Assembly (NCBI RefSeq): GCF_900100605.1
Contig: NZ_FNCN01000011.1
Span: 62,001-126,000, forward strand
Length of the DNA stretch: 64,000 bases
Origin: Sinosporangium album
GTDB taxonomy: Bacteria > Actinomycetota > Actinomycetes > Streptosporangiales > Streptosporangiaceae
Direction of reading: 5' to 3'
Below are positions 49,234-58,250 of this stretch, piece after piece. The notes under the pieces were generated by a model. It did no database searches. It saw only the letters and a program-made list of their open reading frames with translations, and was not told the DNA's origin. The translations under genes were made by a program, and so were the position numbers. The first letter of the stretch is position 1. Each line of letters begins with the position of its first letter.

Positions 49234-51036
49234 ATGAGCACGGCTACAGACACACGCGTGGCCGCCGGGTCGGGGTCCCACGCGGACTCCGACCAGTCGG
49301 TCGGACTCGCGAAGGCCGGGGCGCTGGCGCGACTTTTCGCTCCGATCCGGACGCACCTCGTGGTCTGCGCGGTCCTGTCGACCCTGAGCGCGGCGGCGGG
49401 GATCGTGCCGTACATCGCGGTCGCCGAGATCGCGCGGGCCATGCTCAATGATCCCGCCGGGGCGGGCGCGGCCATCTGGACCTGGGTCGGCATCGGTGCT
49501 GCGGGTGCCACGGTGTGGCTGGTGCTGATGGTGCAGTCCTCTCGTGTGGGGCATTATGCGGACGCGAAGATTCTGCACGAGCTGCGCACGCGGATTGTGC
49601 GGCACCTCGGCGCGCTGCCGATCGGTTGGTTCCGCGCGTCGGGTTCGGGCAGGGTGAAGCGGGCGATGACGGGCGACCTTGAGGAGATGCACGAGGTCAT
49701 CGCGCACGCTTTGGGGCAGCTGACCGGGGCGGTCACGGTGGTGCTCGTGGGGGCGGGCTACCTGTTCTCCGTTGACGTGCCCATGGCGCTGATCGCGCTG
49801 GGGGTCCTCGTCGTGATGGGGATCTTCTACCGCATCTCCATGCGGTCCATGACGGCCCATGTGAACCGTCTGATCGTCGCCGACACGCGGATCAGCGCCG
49901 CCAGTGTCGAGTACGCCGACGGGATCCAGGTGGTGAAGACGTTCGGCACCGGGGGCCGCGTCCTGCGCCGCTTCGACGACGCTGTGGACGAGCACACGCA
50001 GGCGTTCGCGGCATGGGTCGCCGAGGTGCGCCACAGTTCGGCGGCATCGCGGCTGTTCGGCTCGGAGATGGCGGTTCTGACCGCCGTGATGGCCGCCGGG
50101 CTGGCCTTCGTCTCCCAAGGGTCGCTCGCGGTCGCGGATCTCGTGCCGTTCCTGGTGGTCGCGGTCGGGATGCCGAACTCGATCCTGCCGGCCGTGACCG
50201 CCTCCCAAGGGGTGCGGAAGGGCCGGATGGGCGCGGCCAACATCGAGCGGCTGCTGTCCCGCCCGCCGCTGCCGGAGCCCGAACGCCCGCAGAAGCCGCA
50301 GGGGCATGGTGTTGAGTTCGATCAGGTGTCGTTCTCCTACGACGGGGTGACCAACGCCGTCGAGGATGTCAGCGCCGTCTGCCCGCCGGGTACGGTGACC
50401 GCGATCGTGGGGCCGTCGGGAGCCGGCAAGACCACGCTCACGAGTCTGCTGCCGCGGTTCTACGACGTGACGGCCGGGGCGATCCGGATCGGCGGGGTCG
50501 ATGTGCGCTCGATCCCGTCGGCCGACCTGCTGGGGTCGATGTCGCTGGTGTTCCAGGATGTCGCCCTGCTGCGCGACAGCGTCGCGGAGAACATCCGGAT
50601 CGGCCGGCCCGACGCCGACGACGCCGAGGTCCGGCGGGCGGCGGTCGCGGCGCACATCCACGATGTGATCGAGCGTCTGCCCGGCGGGTATGACACGCTG
50701 CTCGACGGGGGCGGAGGCAGCCTGTCCGGCGGTGAGCGCCAGCGGCTGACGATCGCGCGGGCGATCCTGTCCGGGGCGCCGGTCGTGGTCCTGGACGAGG
50801 CGACGGCCGCGCTGGACGCCGACAGTGAGTCGGCGGTCCAGGAGGCGCTCGCGACTTTGGCGGTCGGCAAGACGGTGATCGTGATCGCCCACCGGCTGCA
50901 CACGATCGTCGGCGCCGACCAGATCCTCGTCTTCGACAACGGGCGGTTGGTCGAGCGGGGTCCCCACGATGAACTGCTCGCGCGCGAAGGGCTGTACGCC
51001 CGGATGTGGGCCGCACAGGAAGGAGTGCTCGCGTGA
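49234..51036 (+). CDS. ABC transporter, fused membrane and ATPase domains (first of a pair)
   Basis: A 600-residue half-transporter: six membrane helices (first after LARLFAPIRTHLVVC), then an ATPase with Walker A GPSGAGKTT, signature LSGGERQRLTIARAIL, Walker B VVVLDEATAALD and H-loop IAHRLHT. It pairs with the next gene, GTGA overlapped, as a heterodimer. Exporter-fold pairs behind an iron box are typically IrtAB/YbtPQ-type ferri-siderophore importers or siderophore exporters. There is no siderophore-reductase domain at the N-terminus. ATG with AGGAGG 8 bases upstream. Confidence 0.9.
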   Translation: MSTATDTRVAAGSGSHADSDQSVGLAKAGALARLFAPIRTHLVVCAVLSTLSAAAGIVPYIAVAEIARAMLNDPAGAGAAIWTWVGIGAAGATVWLVLMVQSSRVGHYADAKILHELRTRIVRHLGALPIGWFRASGSGRVKRAMTGDLEEMHEVIAHALGQLTGAVTVVLVGAGYLFSVDVPMALIALGVLVVMGIFYRISMRSMTAHVNRLIVADTRISAASVEYADGIQVVKTFGTGGRVLRRFDDAVDEHTQAFAAWVAEVRHSSAASRLFGSEMAVLTAVMAAGLAFVSQGSLAVADLVPFLVVAVGMPNSILPAVTASQGVRKGRMGAANIERLLSRPPLPEPERPQKPQGHGVEFDQVSFSYDGVTNAVEDVSAVCPPGTVTAIVGPSGAGKTTLTSLLPRFYDVTAGAIRIGGVDVRSIPSADLLGSMSLVFQDVALLRDSVAENIRIGRPDADDAEVRRAAVAAHIHDVIERLPGGYDTLLDGGGGSLSGGERQRLTIARAILSGAPVVVLDEATAALDADSESAVQEALATLAVGKTVIVIAHRLHTIVGADQILVFDNGRLVERGPHDELLAREGLYARMWAAQEGVLA

Positions 51037-52775
51037 TCCGCCGGTTGTACCGCCTGTGGCCGGAGCCCAAGCTGCTGGCCCGCCTATGGCTGCTCACGGG
51101 GGCTCAGGCCGTACTGCAAGGCCTGCTGCTGGCCGTGCTCGTCCCCGTCCTCGCCGCCGTCATCCGACCCGAGCCCGACCTGGCCGCGGCCACTCCGTGG
51201 CTTGTTCTGGGCGGGATCGGCGCGGTCGCGTATGCGGTGCTGAGCATCATCGCCACCCCGGTGGGTTTCAAAGCGGCCGGCACGCTCGCGGCGCAGCTGC
51301 GGCGGCGGCTGATGCGCCATGTGAGCACGCTGCCGCTGGGCTGGTTCACCGCTGAGAACAAGGCGCGGCTCGCGCGGGGGGTGACCGCGGACGTGGGCGA
51401 CGCCGCGCACCTCGCCGTGACGGTCGCCGGCCCAGCGATCACCTCGACGCTGCTGCCCGCCACCGTCGTCGTGGTGACGTTCACGGTCGACTGGCGGATG
51501 GCGCTGCTGTTCTGTGTGACCGCGCTGGTCGCTTATTGGGCGCTGCAGCGGGCCGCGCGGATCTCCGAGATCGCCGAGATCGAGCTGGAACGGGCGGCCG
51601 TGGGAGTCGCGGGTCGGGCGATCGAACTGGGCCAGGCCCAGCCGGTCCTGCGGGCCGCCGGCCATGCCGAAGGCACGCCCCGGATGCATGCCGCGCTGGA
51701 GGAGCACCGCGAGGTCTACCGGGAGGGCATGCGCCGCGCGCGGCGGCCGTTCTTCGTCTACACCGCGGTCATCGCGGGCGGCTTCGTGGCGGCGCTGGCG
51801 CTGGCCGGGGAGCTCCTGCTGAGCGGCCGCATCGAGCTCGCGGGGGCGATCGCACTGCTCGTGCTGGCCGCCCGCTTCCTGGAGCCGCTCGGCAACCTCA
51901 TCGAGCTCATCGGGGCCCTGCGCGCGATGACCAACAAGATCGGGCGTGTCGAGGAGCTGCTGGCCGCTCCCGCGCTGCCGACGGCGGCCGATCCGGTGCG
52001 CGGGATCGACGCGGCCGACGTCGAGTTCTCGCATGTCAGCTTCACCTATCCAGGTGGTGACAGCCCGGCGCTGCGCGACGTGTCGCTGCGCTGCCGGCCG
52101 GGCACCACCACCGCGCTGGTCGGGTCGTCGGGCTCGGGGAAGACGACGGTGACCCGTCTCATCGCCCGGTTCTTCGACGTCGACTCGGGGCAGGTGCGCA
52201 TCGGTGGCGTCGACGTCCGCGAACTCGATCCGGCCGCCTTGCTCGACGAGATCGCCATCGTCTTCCAGGACGTCTACCTGTTCGACGACACCATCGAGAA
52301 CAATCTGCGTCTGGCCCGGCCGGAGGCGACGTGGGACGAGCTGGAGAAGGCCGCCGGCGCGGCGCGGCTCGATGAGGTGATCGAGCGCCTGCCGCACGGT
52401 TGGCAGACCCGCGTGGGTGAGGCCGGAGCCCAGCTGTCGGGCGGTGAACGTCAACGCGTCGCGATCGCCCGGGCGATCCTCAAGCAGGCGCGCATCGTGC
52501 TCGTCGACGAGGCCAGCTCCGCGCTCGACCCGGAGAACGAGGCCGCGATCACGCAGGCCATCGCCAATCTCGGTGACGACCCCGACCGTACGGTGGTCGT
52601 GATCGCCCACCGTCCCGCCACTTTGGCCGCGGCGGATCACGTGGTCTCGCTCGACGGCGGAGTGGTCATCGAGTCGGGCACGCCCGATGAGCTGCTGCGT
52701 ACGGGCGGGGCGTTCGCGCGCCTCAACCGGCAGTACGAGCGGGCGCGGCACTGGCGTATCGCCAACCACGGGTGA
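51033..52775 (+). CDS. ABC transporter, fused membrane and ATPase domains (second of a pair)
   Basis: A 580-residue partner half-transporter starting MIRRLYRLWPEPKLLARLW at the GTG inside the previous stop. Membrane part with AQLRRRLMRHVSTLPLGWFT; ATPase with Walker A GSSGSGKTT, Q-loop region IAIVFQDVYLFD, signature LSGGERQRVAIARAIL, Walker B IVLVDEASSALD and H-loop IAHRPAT. Both ATP sites look complete, unlike many heterodimeric exporters with one degenerate site. Together with the first gene it forms the probable iron/siderophore transporter. Confidence 0.9.
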   Translation: MIRRLYRLWPEPKLLARLWLLTGAQAVLQGLLLAVLVPVLAAVIRPEPDLAAATPWLVLGGIGAVAYAVLSIIATPVGFKAAGTLAAQLRRRLMRHVSTLPLGWFTAENKARLARGVTADVGDAAHLAVTVAGPAITSTLLPATVVVVTFTVDWRMALLFCVTALVAYWALQRAARISEIAEIELERAAVGVAGRAIELGQAQPVLRAAGHAEGTPRMHAALEEHREVYREGMRRARRPFFVYTAVIAGGFVAALALAGELLLSGRIELAGAIALLVLAARFLEPLGNLIELIGALRAMTNKIGRVEELLAAPALPTAADPVRGIDAADVEFSHVSFTYPGGDSPALRDVSLRCRPGTTTALVGSSGSGKTTVTRLIARFFDVDSGQVRIGGVDVRELDPAALLDEIAIVFQDVYLFDDTIENNLRLARPEATWDELEKAAGAARLDEVIERLPHGWQTRVGEAGAQLSGGERQRVAIARAILKQARIVLVDEASSALDPENEAAITQAIANLGDDPDRTVVVIAHRPATLAAADHVVSLDGGVVIESGTPDELLRTGGAFARLNRQYERARHWRIANHG

Positions 52776-52802
52776 GGTGCCCGCGTTCGAACGGACGGGG
52801 AC

Positions 52803-52836
52803 CGGTGACCGGGGACGTGGACTTCCCCGGTCACCG
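52803..52836 (+). terminator. 12-bp stem-loop after the ABC pair
   Basis: CGGTGACCGGGG pairs perfectly with CCCCGGTCACCG across a 10-base loop, 28 bases past the second ABC stop and followed by TTTC. Confidence 0.8.
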
Positions 52837-52954
52837 TTTCCAGGTCCCCCCACCTGACGCCTTCGGGCAGGCGCTCAAGCTGGATGTCGCCATGCCGGGG
52901 CTGCCCGCCACGGGCCGTCACCACCGGAAGCGGAGGTCGTCGCGGGCGGCCCGG

Positions 52955-53374
52955 TCAGCGCTCGCGGTGGAAGATCATGCCGCCGTGGTGCAGTGTGTCG
53001 GCGTCGACGAAGGTGCCGTCGGCGGTGAAACCGGTGTCGTCGACGTAGTCGATCTGGTTGCCGGTGATGGTGTAGCTGCCGGTGTAGGCGCTCTTGCGGG
53101 TACCGCGCGCCTCGTCGTAGCGGCCGTCGGCGGTGAGCTCCTGGCGGATGTGTCCGTCTGCGGTGACCCACATGCCGACGTACGGGTGGCGGGCGGTGCT
53201 GGTGGATGTCACGGAGGGCTCCCGGCTGTCGGAGGTGGTGGGCGAAGGGGGGAGGGGGGTGGCCGAGGGGAGGGCTGCGCCCTGGTCGGAGGCCTCGTTC
53301 GTGGAACAGGCGGCGAGGGTGAGGGCAAAGGTGAGAGCGGCGGTGGCGGTGATGGCGCGTCTGCGCATGGTCAT
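52955..53374 (-). CDS. Atu4866-domain lipoprotein
   Basis: A 139-residue secreted protein: basic N-terminus MTMRRRA, hydrophobic core, lipobox LAAC, a Ser/Thr/Pro linker, then a compact domain YVGMWVTADGHIRQELTADG, RYDEARGTRKSAYTGSY, DYVDDTGFTADGTFVDADTL, HHGGMIFHRE. This matches the small Atu4866 family pattern. The biochemical role is unknown. It is the last gene of its strand before the ABC terminator. Confidence 0.8.
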   Translation of the reverse strand: MTMRRRAITATAALTFALTLAACSTNEASDQGAALPSATPLPPSPTTSDSREPSVTSTSTARHPYVGMWVTADGHIRQELTADGRYDEARGTRKSAYTGSYTITGNQIDYVDDTGFTADGTFVDADTLHHGGMIFHRER

Positions 53375-53495
53375 GGGAGGGGGCTCCTGTCAGGGGCGGC
53401 GCACGGTGCGCGGCCCCGACCCGACGGCATGTCTTCTGGGCGGAAGCGGCGATCCACGTCCGAAGCCTCGGAGGCTTCGGCGGCGAGCTAAGCGC

Positions 53496-54338
53496 TCACA
53501 CAGGCCGTTCCTGTACGGCGTGAGCCGTACCGAGCCGGTAACCGCCGAGTATGGCCAGGGCGTCGGAGGAGGGGCTCCCCGGTTCGGCCTGGTAGACGAC
53601 CAACTGCTGGCCGGGGCTGGAGTTGACGGTCAGCGATTGATAGCTCAGCTCGATGTCGCCGACGAGGTGGTGGTGGAACCGCTTGGTCTCAGCGGTCTTG
53701 CTGCGCACGTCGTGCCGTGACCACAGGTGGGCGAAGTCGGCGCTCTTCAGGGACAGCCCGCCGACCAGCCTGATCAGGGCCGGGTCGTCCAGGTCCGCGC
53801 CGGCCCCGGCGCGCAGTGCCGCCACGCAGTTCTCGGCGATGACATTCCAGTCGCGGTAGAAGGTCCGGGCGGCCGGACGGAGGAACACCGAGGCGATCAG
53901 ATTCGTCTCCTCGCCCATCCAGTCGAACAGCGCTTCGCCGAGAGGATTGGCGGCCAACTGGGTGAGGTAGCGGTCGAAGATGAGCGCGGGGGTGGTGTGC
54001 CAACCGTCCATGAGGCGGATCAGGGAGGCGTCGGCATACGCGGTGCGGGTGGATCGTTTGCGCGGCGGTGCGGGGCGTGCCAGGGTGCGCAGGTGGTCGG
54101 CCGCGTCGGCGCTCAGGCCCAGAGCCGTCGCGAGGGCTTCGACGACCTGGGACGAGGGGTGTTTGTCGCGGCCTTGTTCCAGCCGGATGTAGTAGTCGGT
54201 GGACACTCCGGCCAGGATCGCGACCTCTTCGCGGCGCAGACCCGGTGTGCGGCGCTTACCGGCGGGCAGTCCGTGATGCGCGGGGTCGGCCGCGGCGCGG
54301 CGGGCGCGCAGGAACTCTCCGAGACGGTTGCCGGTCAT
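53496..54338 (-). CDS. XRE-type regulator with MmyB-like ligand domain
   Basis: A 280-residue regulator: NRLGEFLRARRAAADP, RTPGLRREEVAILAGVSTDY (the characteristic P-G-L-R-R-E-E-V-A-x-L-A-G-V-S block), YIRLEQGRDKHPS, then the MmyB-type C-terminal domain with WNVIAENCVAALRAGAG and FAHLWSRHDVRSKTAETKRF. Such proteins usually control a neighbouring oxidoreductase gene. ATG shares ATGA with the SnoaL-like ORF, so both are co-translated. Confidence 0.9.
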   Translation of the reverse strand: MTGNRLGEFLRARRAAADPAHHGLPAGKRRTPGLRREEVAILAGVSTDYYIRLEQGRDKHPSSQVVEALATALGLSADAADHLRTLARPAPPRKRSTRTAYADASLIRLMDGWHTTPALIFDRYLTQLAANPLGEALFDWMGEETNLIASVFLRPAARTFYRDWNVIAENCVAALRAGAGADLDDPALIRLVGGLSLKSADFAHLWSRHDVRSKTAETKRFHHHLVGDIELSYQSLTVNSSPGQQLVVYQAEPGSPSSDALAILGGYRLGTAHAVQERPV

Positions 54339-54541
54339 GAGGAAGAGCCTAGGGTGTCGACGCCCAGGCTCCAGGCCGTGGTCAGGTGCTGCTTGGCGAC
54401 TTTCCAGCCTTCGCCGGTGCGGACGACGATCTCGAAATGCGTGTTGAGCAGGTAGTGGCCGCGGATGGCCTCCTTGTCGGCGAGGGCGGTCAGGGCGGTC
54501 AGCGTCTCGCTCGCCGGGGCCGGGGTGGGAGCGTCGGTCAC
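54335..54541 (-). CDS. SnoaL-like (NTF2 fold) protein, internally shortened
   Basis: 68 residues starting with a helix ETLTALTALADKEAIRGHYL that joins directly to LNTHFEIVVRTGEGWKVAKQHLTTAWSLG, the last two strands of a SnoaL-like domain. Roughly 60 central residues of the family are missing, although the frame is intact. Such an in-frame deletion should abolish the normal barrel. It may survive because its translation drives the XRE gene with which it shares ATGA. Confidence 0.5.
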   Translation of the reverse strand: MTDAPTPAPASETLTALTALADKEAIRGHYLLNTHFEIVVRTGEGWKVAKQHLTTAWSLGVDTLGSSS

Positions 54542-54676
54542 GAAAGGTTCCTTCCGGTGTGCCCCTTGGAGGGCGTGATGGTGTCACCGTACGGACGACC
54601 TGCACATGCCGGGTAGACCTGTCGCTCCCACCCGCCGCCCGCCCCCGGCCGGGCGGTGCCGCCGATCGGGCCCCGA

Positions 54677-55747
54677 CTACCGGCCGGGGCCGTCGACCGT
54701 GACGAGGACCTTGCGCACGTGTTCCGCTTGGGTGTGCATGACGTCGAATGCGCGCTCGATCTGGTGGAAGCCGAAGCGGTGGGTGATGAGGCGGGCGAAC
54801 CGTTCTTGGTGCCGCGCGATGAGCCGCAGGCCGTCACCGATCAGGTCGAGGCTGTTGCGGCTGCCGAGGATGTCGAGTTCCTTCAGCGGGATCGTCCGCA
54901 GGGGGAGGCGTGCGTCGCGGTCGGAGATGCCGACCGCGACGACCCTGCCTGTGGGCGCGGCGACGTCCAGCGCCGCGGCGAAGGCCGAGGGCGACCCTGT
55001 CGCCTCGATCACTACGGTCACAGGCCTTGTCGAGTCGGTGGCGGTCAGCGCGGATATCTGCGGGCCTGTGGGGAACGCCGCCGCGGGGTCGACCACGATG
55101 GCTTCGACCGCGCCGAATTCCTTGGCCGTCTCCGCGCGCTCGGGCAGGGTGTCGGCGGCGACGACGTCGACGCCGAGCTCTCTCAAGTAGAGCGTGGAGA
55201 TCAGCCCGATGGGCCCGCACCCGATGACGAGAGCGAGTTCGCCCGCGTGGGCGCGGCTGCGGCGTACGGCCTGCATGGCGATGCTTGCGGGCTCGCCGAG
55301 CGGCGCGAGCTCGCTCGGCAGCCCGGGTGGCACCTTCCGCAGTGTCTCGACCGGAGCCAGGATGTACTGGGCCAGTGCGCCGTCCTCGTAGCAGCCGAGC
55401 ACCGAGACGCGCTCGCATACGTTGGGGCGGCCGACGCGGCAGGCGTAGCAGGCCCCGCACGAGCGGACGGGGGACAGCACGACGGTGTCACCGCACGCGA
55501 TCGAGGCACCCGAAGCGTCCGAGGTGTCAGAGGTGTCGGAGTCCGCCACCTGTTCGACCCGGCCGACGACCTCGTGCCCCTGGACGATCGGGAAGGGGTT
55601 GAGGTATTCGCCCTGCCAGATGTGCAGGTCGGTTCCGCACAGCGTGACGTGCTCGACGCGGACGAGCGCGGTGCCGGCCGTGGGGGTGGGGATCGGCCGC
55701 TCCTGATACTCCAGGGTGCCGGCGGCCACCGTGGTGGCGGCCTTCAT
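54677..55747 (-). CDS. Zinc-dependent alcohol dehydrogenase family protein
   Basis: A 356-residue medium-chain dehydrogenase: catalytic Zn ligands in VTLCGTDLHIWQGE and QGHEVVGRVEQV, four structural-Zn Cys in SCGACYACRVGRPNVC, and the Rossmann G-x-G-x-x-G as VIGCGPIGLIS. It oxidises alcohols or polyols with NAD(P). Between strands it carries an Asp-Thr-Ser repeat (DSDTSDTSDASGAS), probably from slippage of a 9-base unit. Last gene of the long minus operon; its ATG overlaps the YCII stop by one base (TAATG). Confidence 0.88.
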   Translation of the reverse strand: MKAATTVAAGTLEYQERPIPTPTAGTALVRVEHVTLCGTDLHIWQGEYLNPFPIVQGHEVVGRVEQVADSDTSDTSDASGASIACGDTVVLSPVRSCGACYACRVGRPNVCERVSVLGCYEDGALAQYILAPVETLRKVPPGLPSELAPLGEPASIAMQAVRRSRAHAGELALVIGCGPIGLISTLYLRELGVDVVAADTLPERAETAKEFGAVEAIVVDPAAAFPTGPQISALTATDSTRPVTVVIEATGSPSAFAAALDVAAPTGRVVAVGISDRDARLPLRTIPLKELDILGSRNSLDLIGDGLRLIARHQERFARLITHRFGFHQIERAFDVMHTQAEHVRKVLVTVDGPGR

Positions 55748-56040
55748 TATTCGAGCGCTGCCTTCGCGAACGCCACGTTCCATGTTCTGATATCCCTTTC
55801 TCGGATGACGCCGGCCGACCAGAACGGGTCGTGATCGAGGGACCGCTCGACCGCGGCCGGGTCGTCCGCGCGGACGACGATCAGCGCCCCGGGGCGGTCG
55901 TCGTGTTCCAGACGTCCGCTGAGGACGAGCGTGTCGGCCTCGAAGAGCCCGCGGAGGAAGGCGACGTGGGCCGGCCGGTGGCGGTCGCGTTCGACCGCGC
56001 TGCCTTCGGCGTACTCATAGCGCACCGCGTACAGAGTCAT
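55747..56040 (-). CDS. YCII-related small protein
   Basis: A 97-residue protein with the YciI/dimeric alpha-beta barrel pattern: LYAVRYEYAEGSAVERDRHR, HVAFLRGLFEADTLVLSG, DRPGALIVVRADDPAAVER and the closing D-P-F-W-x-A-G-V (HDPFWSAGVIRERDIRTW). Several members are hydrolases or isomerases with a catalytic His-Asp pair. Its context in an oxidative catabolic operon suggests a step on the pathway intermediate. Confidence 0.85.
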   Translation of the reverse strand: MTLYAVRYEYAEGSAVERDRHRPAHVAFLRGLFEADTLVLSGRLEHDDRPGALIVVRADDPAAVERSLDHDPFWSAGVIRERDIRTWNVAFAKAALE

Positions 56041-56062
56041 CCGGTCTCCTTCCCGGTCCTGC

Positions 56063-56127
56063 CACGTCGGCCTGTCACGTCTGCCCGGCACGTCGCTCTT
56101 TCACGTCGCCCTGTCACGTCTGCCGGG
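56063..56127. repeat. Five tandem 13-base units beginning CACGTC
   Basis: CACGTC occurs at 56063, 56076, 56089, 56102 and 56115, exactly 13 bases apart, with a G-C-C-t/c-G-like remainder. The last unit overlaps the stop of the FAD oxidoreductase gene; the others fill the space before the YCII gene. Confidence 0.9.
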
Positions 56128-57775
56128 CGAACTCTGCAGAGGCGGCGGGCTTGACGTAGCCGAACCGGCTCATGGGGGTCAGCGCGCCGATCTCGGGCCA
56201 CTCCAGCGGGATGTCGAGCTGTGTCCGCAGCAGGCGCTGGAAGTCGGCGAGTATGCGTTCGTCCTCGTGTACCCGCGCCGGTGCCGACCCTTCGCGCACG
56301 CAGAACGCGGCGAGCGCGCCGGCCGCCTCTCCGACGGCCCACTCCACGGGATGCACCCGGTAGGCGCCGTTGGTGATGTGCGTCGTGCCGATGTTCTTGG
56401 CGGCGGCTATCAGGTTCGACACGCGCACGGGAAGGAGCGCGCCGAGCGGGATCTGGAAGGGCCAGGTGTCGATGTCGACGCTGTTGCGGCCGGAGGTCGA
56501 CGGGTGGAGGTCCATCCGGTAGGCGCCGATGCCGACGGTGTCGGCGAACGGCTCCGCGCCCGTCCGCCCCTCCCGCGCCTCCACGCCGAGGTGGGACTCC
56601 GTGACCGTGAAGCGGGCGCGGATACGGCGTGCCTCCCGGATGTACGGCTCCATCGCCAGTCCGTCCTCCGTGCCGGTGAGGTCGGGGCGGGGGCGCAAGC
56701 CCGGGTAGCCGAATCCGCCGTCGTGGCGCGGAGCCTCGGTCTGGATCCAGTAGATCAGCGAGAGCGAGAGCTGGCGGGCGCCCTCAAGGGCCAGGGCCCT
56801 CTGCTCCTCGTCGACTCCGAGCAGCGGACGGTCGAAGTAGTCCATCATCGGCCACACCGCGGCCGACAGGTCGGACTCCCACTCGTCGTCGAACTGGTGG
56901 GACGCCAGGATGCGCCGGGAGGACCACAGGTCGTAGCGGAGCCCCGACTCCTGCACCTCGTCCGTGAAGAGCGGGCGCGGACGCGGCTTGTGGGTCACGT
57001 AGTCGGAGATCTGCCACCCGAGGAAGGGCCCCGGCCAGAACTCCGGCCGGTAGGAACGCCAGTAGTCGTACTGCTCGGGGCGGTCGATCGTGTAGTCGCC
57101 CTCCGGGACGTAGCCCAGGACCATCGCCCAGGTCACGGCCTGCTGGTCGAGGGGGTCGGCGACGTCGGGCGCGTGCGGCTCGCCCGTCTCGCCGCGGCTC
57201 TCGGCTCCGATGACATGCTCGGCCGACGCCTTGTCGATGAGGTCGCCGAGTTCGCTGGCGTCGAGGTAGTAGCGCGCCTCGTACTCCTGCACGGCGCCGC
57301 TGCGCCCGCGCACGCCGATCGAGCGGATGCGGTCGCCCTCGACGTGCGCCTCGGCCAGCGTGGAATGTTTGAGCACACGCAGCCTGCCGCGGCTCATCCA
57401 CGGGTACAGCTCGCTTTCCAGCACCAGTTGGGCGACGTACGGCTCGTGCGTGAGCGGCCCGACGTTGCCCAGCCCGGGGTTGAAGGCGGGCCGGCTCCGG
57501 CCTCGGGCGGAGACCGGATACCTGTCGAAGTAGAAGCGGCGCACCGCGTCGCGGAAGCCGCGATAGCTCGCGGAGCATCCGAACGACTCGATCCAGGGGT
57601 GCTCGTCCGGCGGTACGGCTTGCGCCGACACCTGCCCGCCGATCCACTCGCCGGGGACGACGAGCAGGACGGTGGCGCCGGTTTTCACGGCGGCGAGGGC
57701 GGCGGCGACGCCGCCGAGGCCTCCGCCGTACACGGCGACGTCGAACCGTTGTCTTGCTTGCACGTGGGTCTCCAT
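56114..57775 (-). CDS. FAD-dependent oxidoreductase (FAD_oxidored type), 553 residues
   Basis: An FAD protein starting METHVQARQRF with the dinucleotide fold VAVYGGGLGGVAAALAAVK and the GEWIGGQVSAQ block, a Gly-Gly-Q region common in this family. A second signature, AAKNIGTTHITNGAYRVHPV followed by WAVGEAAGALAAF, closes the FAD site. The long central part (tryptophan-rich, e.g. EQYDYWRSYRPEFWPGPF) is substrate-specific and unassigned. Likely oxidises a hydroxyl or amine group in the pathway. It begins one base after the GlcG-like stop. Confidence 0.83.
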   Translation of the reverse strand: METHVQARQRFDVAVYGGGLGGVAAALAAVKTGATVLLVVPGEWIGGQVSAQAVPPDEHPWIESFGCSASYRGFRDAVRRFYFDRYPVSARGRSRPAFNPGLGNVGPLTHEPYVAQLVLESELYPWMSRGRLRVLKHSTLAEAHVEGDRIRSIGVRGRSGAVQEYEARYYLDASELGDLIDKASAEHVIGAESRGETGEPHAPDVADPLDQQAVTWAMVLGYVPEGDYTIDRPEQYDYWRSYRPEFWPGPFLGWQISDYVTHKPRPRPLFTDEVQESGLRYDLWSSRRILASHQFDDEWESDLSAAVWPMMDYFDRPLLGVDEEQRALALEGARQLSLSLIYWIQTEAPRHDGGFGYPGLRPRPDLTGTEDGLAMEPYIREARRIRARFTVTESHLGVEAREGRTGAEPFADTVGIGAYRMDLHPSTSGRNSVDIDTWPFQIPLGALLPVRVSNLIAAAKNIGTTHITNGAYRVHPVEWAVGEAAGALAAFCVREGSAPARVHEDERILADFQRLLRTQLDIPLEWPEIGALTPMSRFGYVKPAASAEFARQT

Positions 57776-57776
57776 G

Positions 57777-58250
57777 TCATGCGTTGGGGGAGGTGGTGTG
57801 CGGGACCGGCGGCGCATCGGCCGCGGCGGTGAGATACGCCGAGACGGCCGCCTCCGCGATCTCGGCGTCCTGCTCGCCGGTGCCGCCGCTGACTCCGACG
57901 GCGCCGAAGCAGTAGCCGCCGACGAGCAGCGGCAGCCCGCCGGCGAAGGTCGCGATCGGTGCGGCGACGGCGGCCGGCAGGCCGAAGTACGGCGCGCCGG
58001 GCTGCACGGCGGCGGCGAGCGACTCGGAGGGCCTGCCGAAGCCGGCCGCCGCGCGGGCCTTCGCCAGCGCGAGGTCGGAGGTGGCGGGGAGCGCGTCCTC
58101 GTCGCGGCATCCGGCGGCGGGGGCGCCGGTCCGGTCCACGACGACGACGGCGACCTTGGTGGCGATGCTCTCGGCGTGCCGCAGCGCCGCCTCGACGGCG
58201 GCCAGCGCCCGGCGGCCCGAGACGACCGCGCGTTCGGTGTGCCGGGTCAT
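57777..58250 (-). CDS. GlcG/HbpS family protein
   Basis: A 157-residue member of the GlcG/HbpS (DUF336) family: [73 protein letters not shown] and [20 protein letters not shown]. Relatives include the heme-binding HbpS of Streptomyces and many operon-borne proteins of aldehyde or polyol catabolism. No signal peptide, so it is cytoplasmic here. ATGA overlap with the GMC oxidoreductase gene. Confidence 0.88.
   Translation of the reverse strand: MTRHTERAVVSGRRALAAVEAALRHAESIATKVAVVVVDRTGAPAAGCRDEDALPATSDLALAKARAAAGFGRPSESLAAAVQPGAPYFGLPAAVAAPIATFAGGLPLLVGGYCFGAVGVSGGTGEQDAEIAEAAVSAYLTAAADAPPVPHTTSPNA

Noticed and set aside
48406-50967. 853-codon minus-strand open frame
   Set aside because: Only the last 232 codons are a real gene (MerR); the rest is antisense to the first ABC gene and has no family pattern.
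56063-56127. 13-base repeats as a CRISPR-like array
   Set aside because: Period far too short, no spacers, and one unit overlaps a stop codon; a simple tandem repeat.
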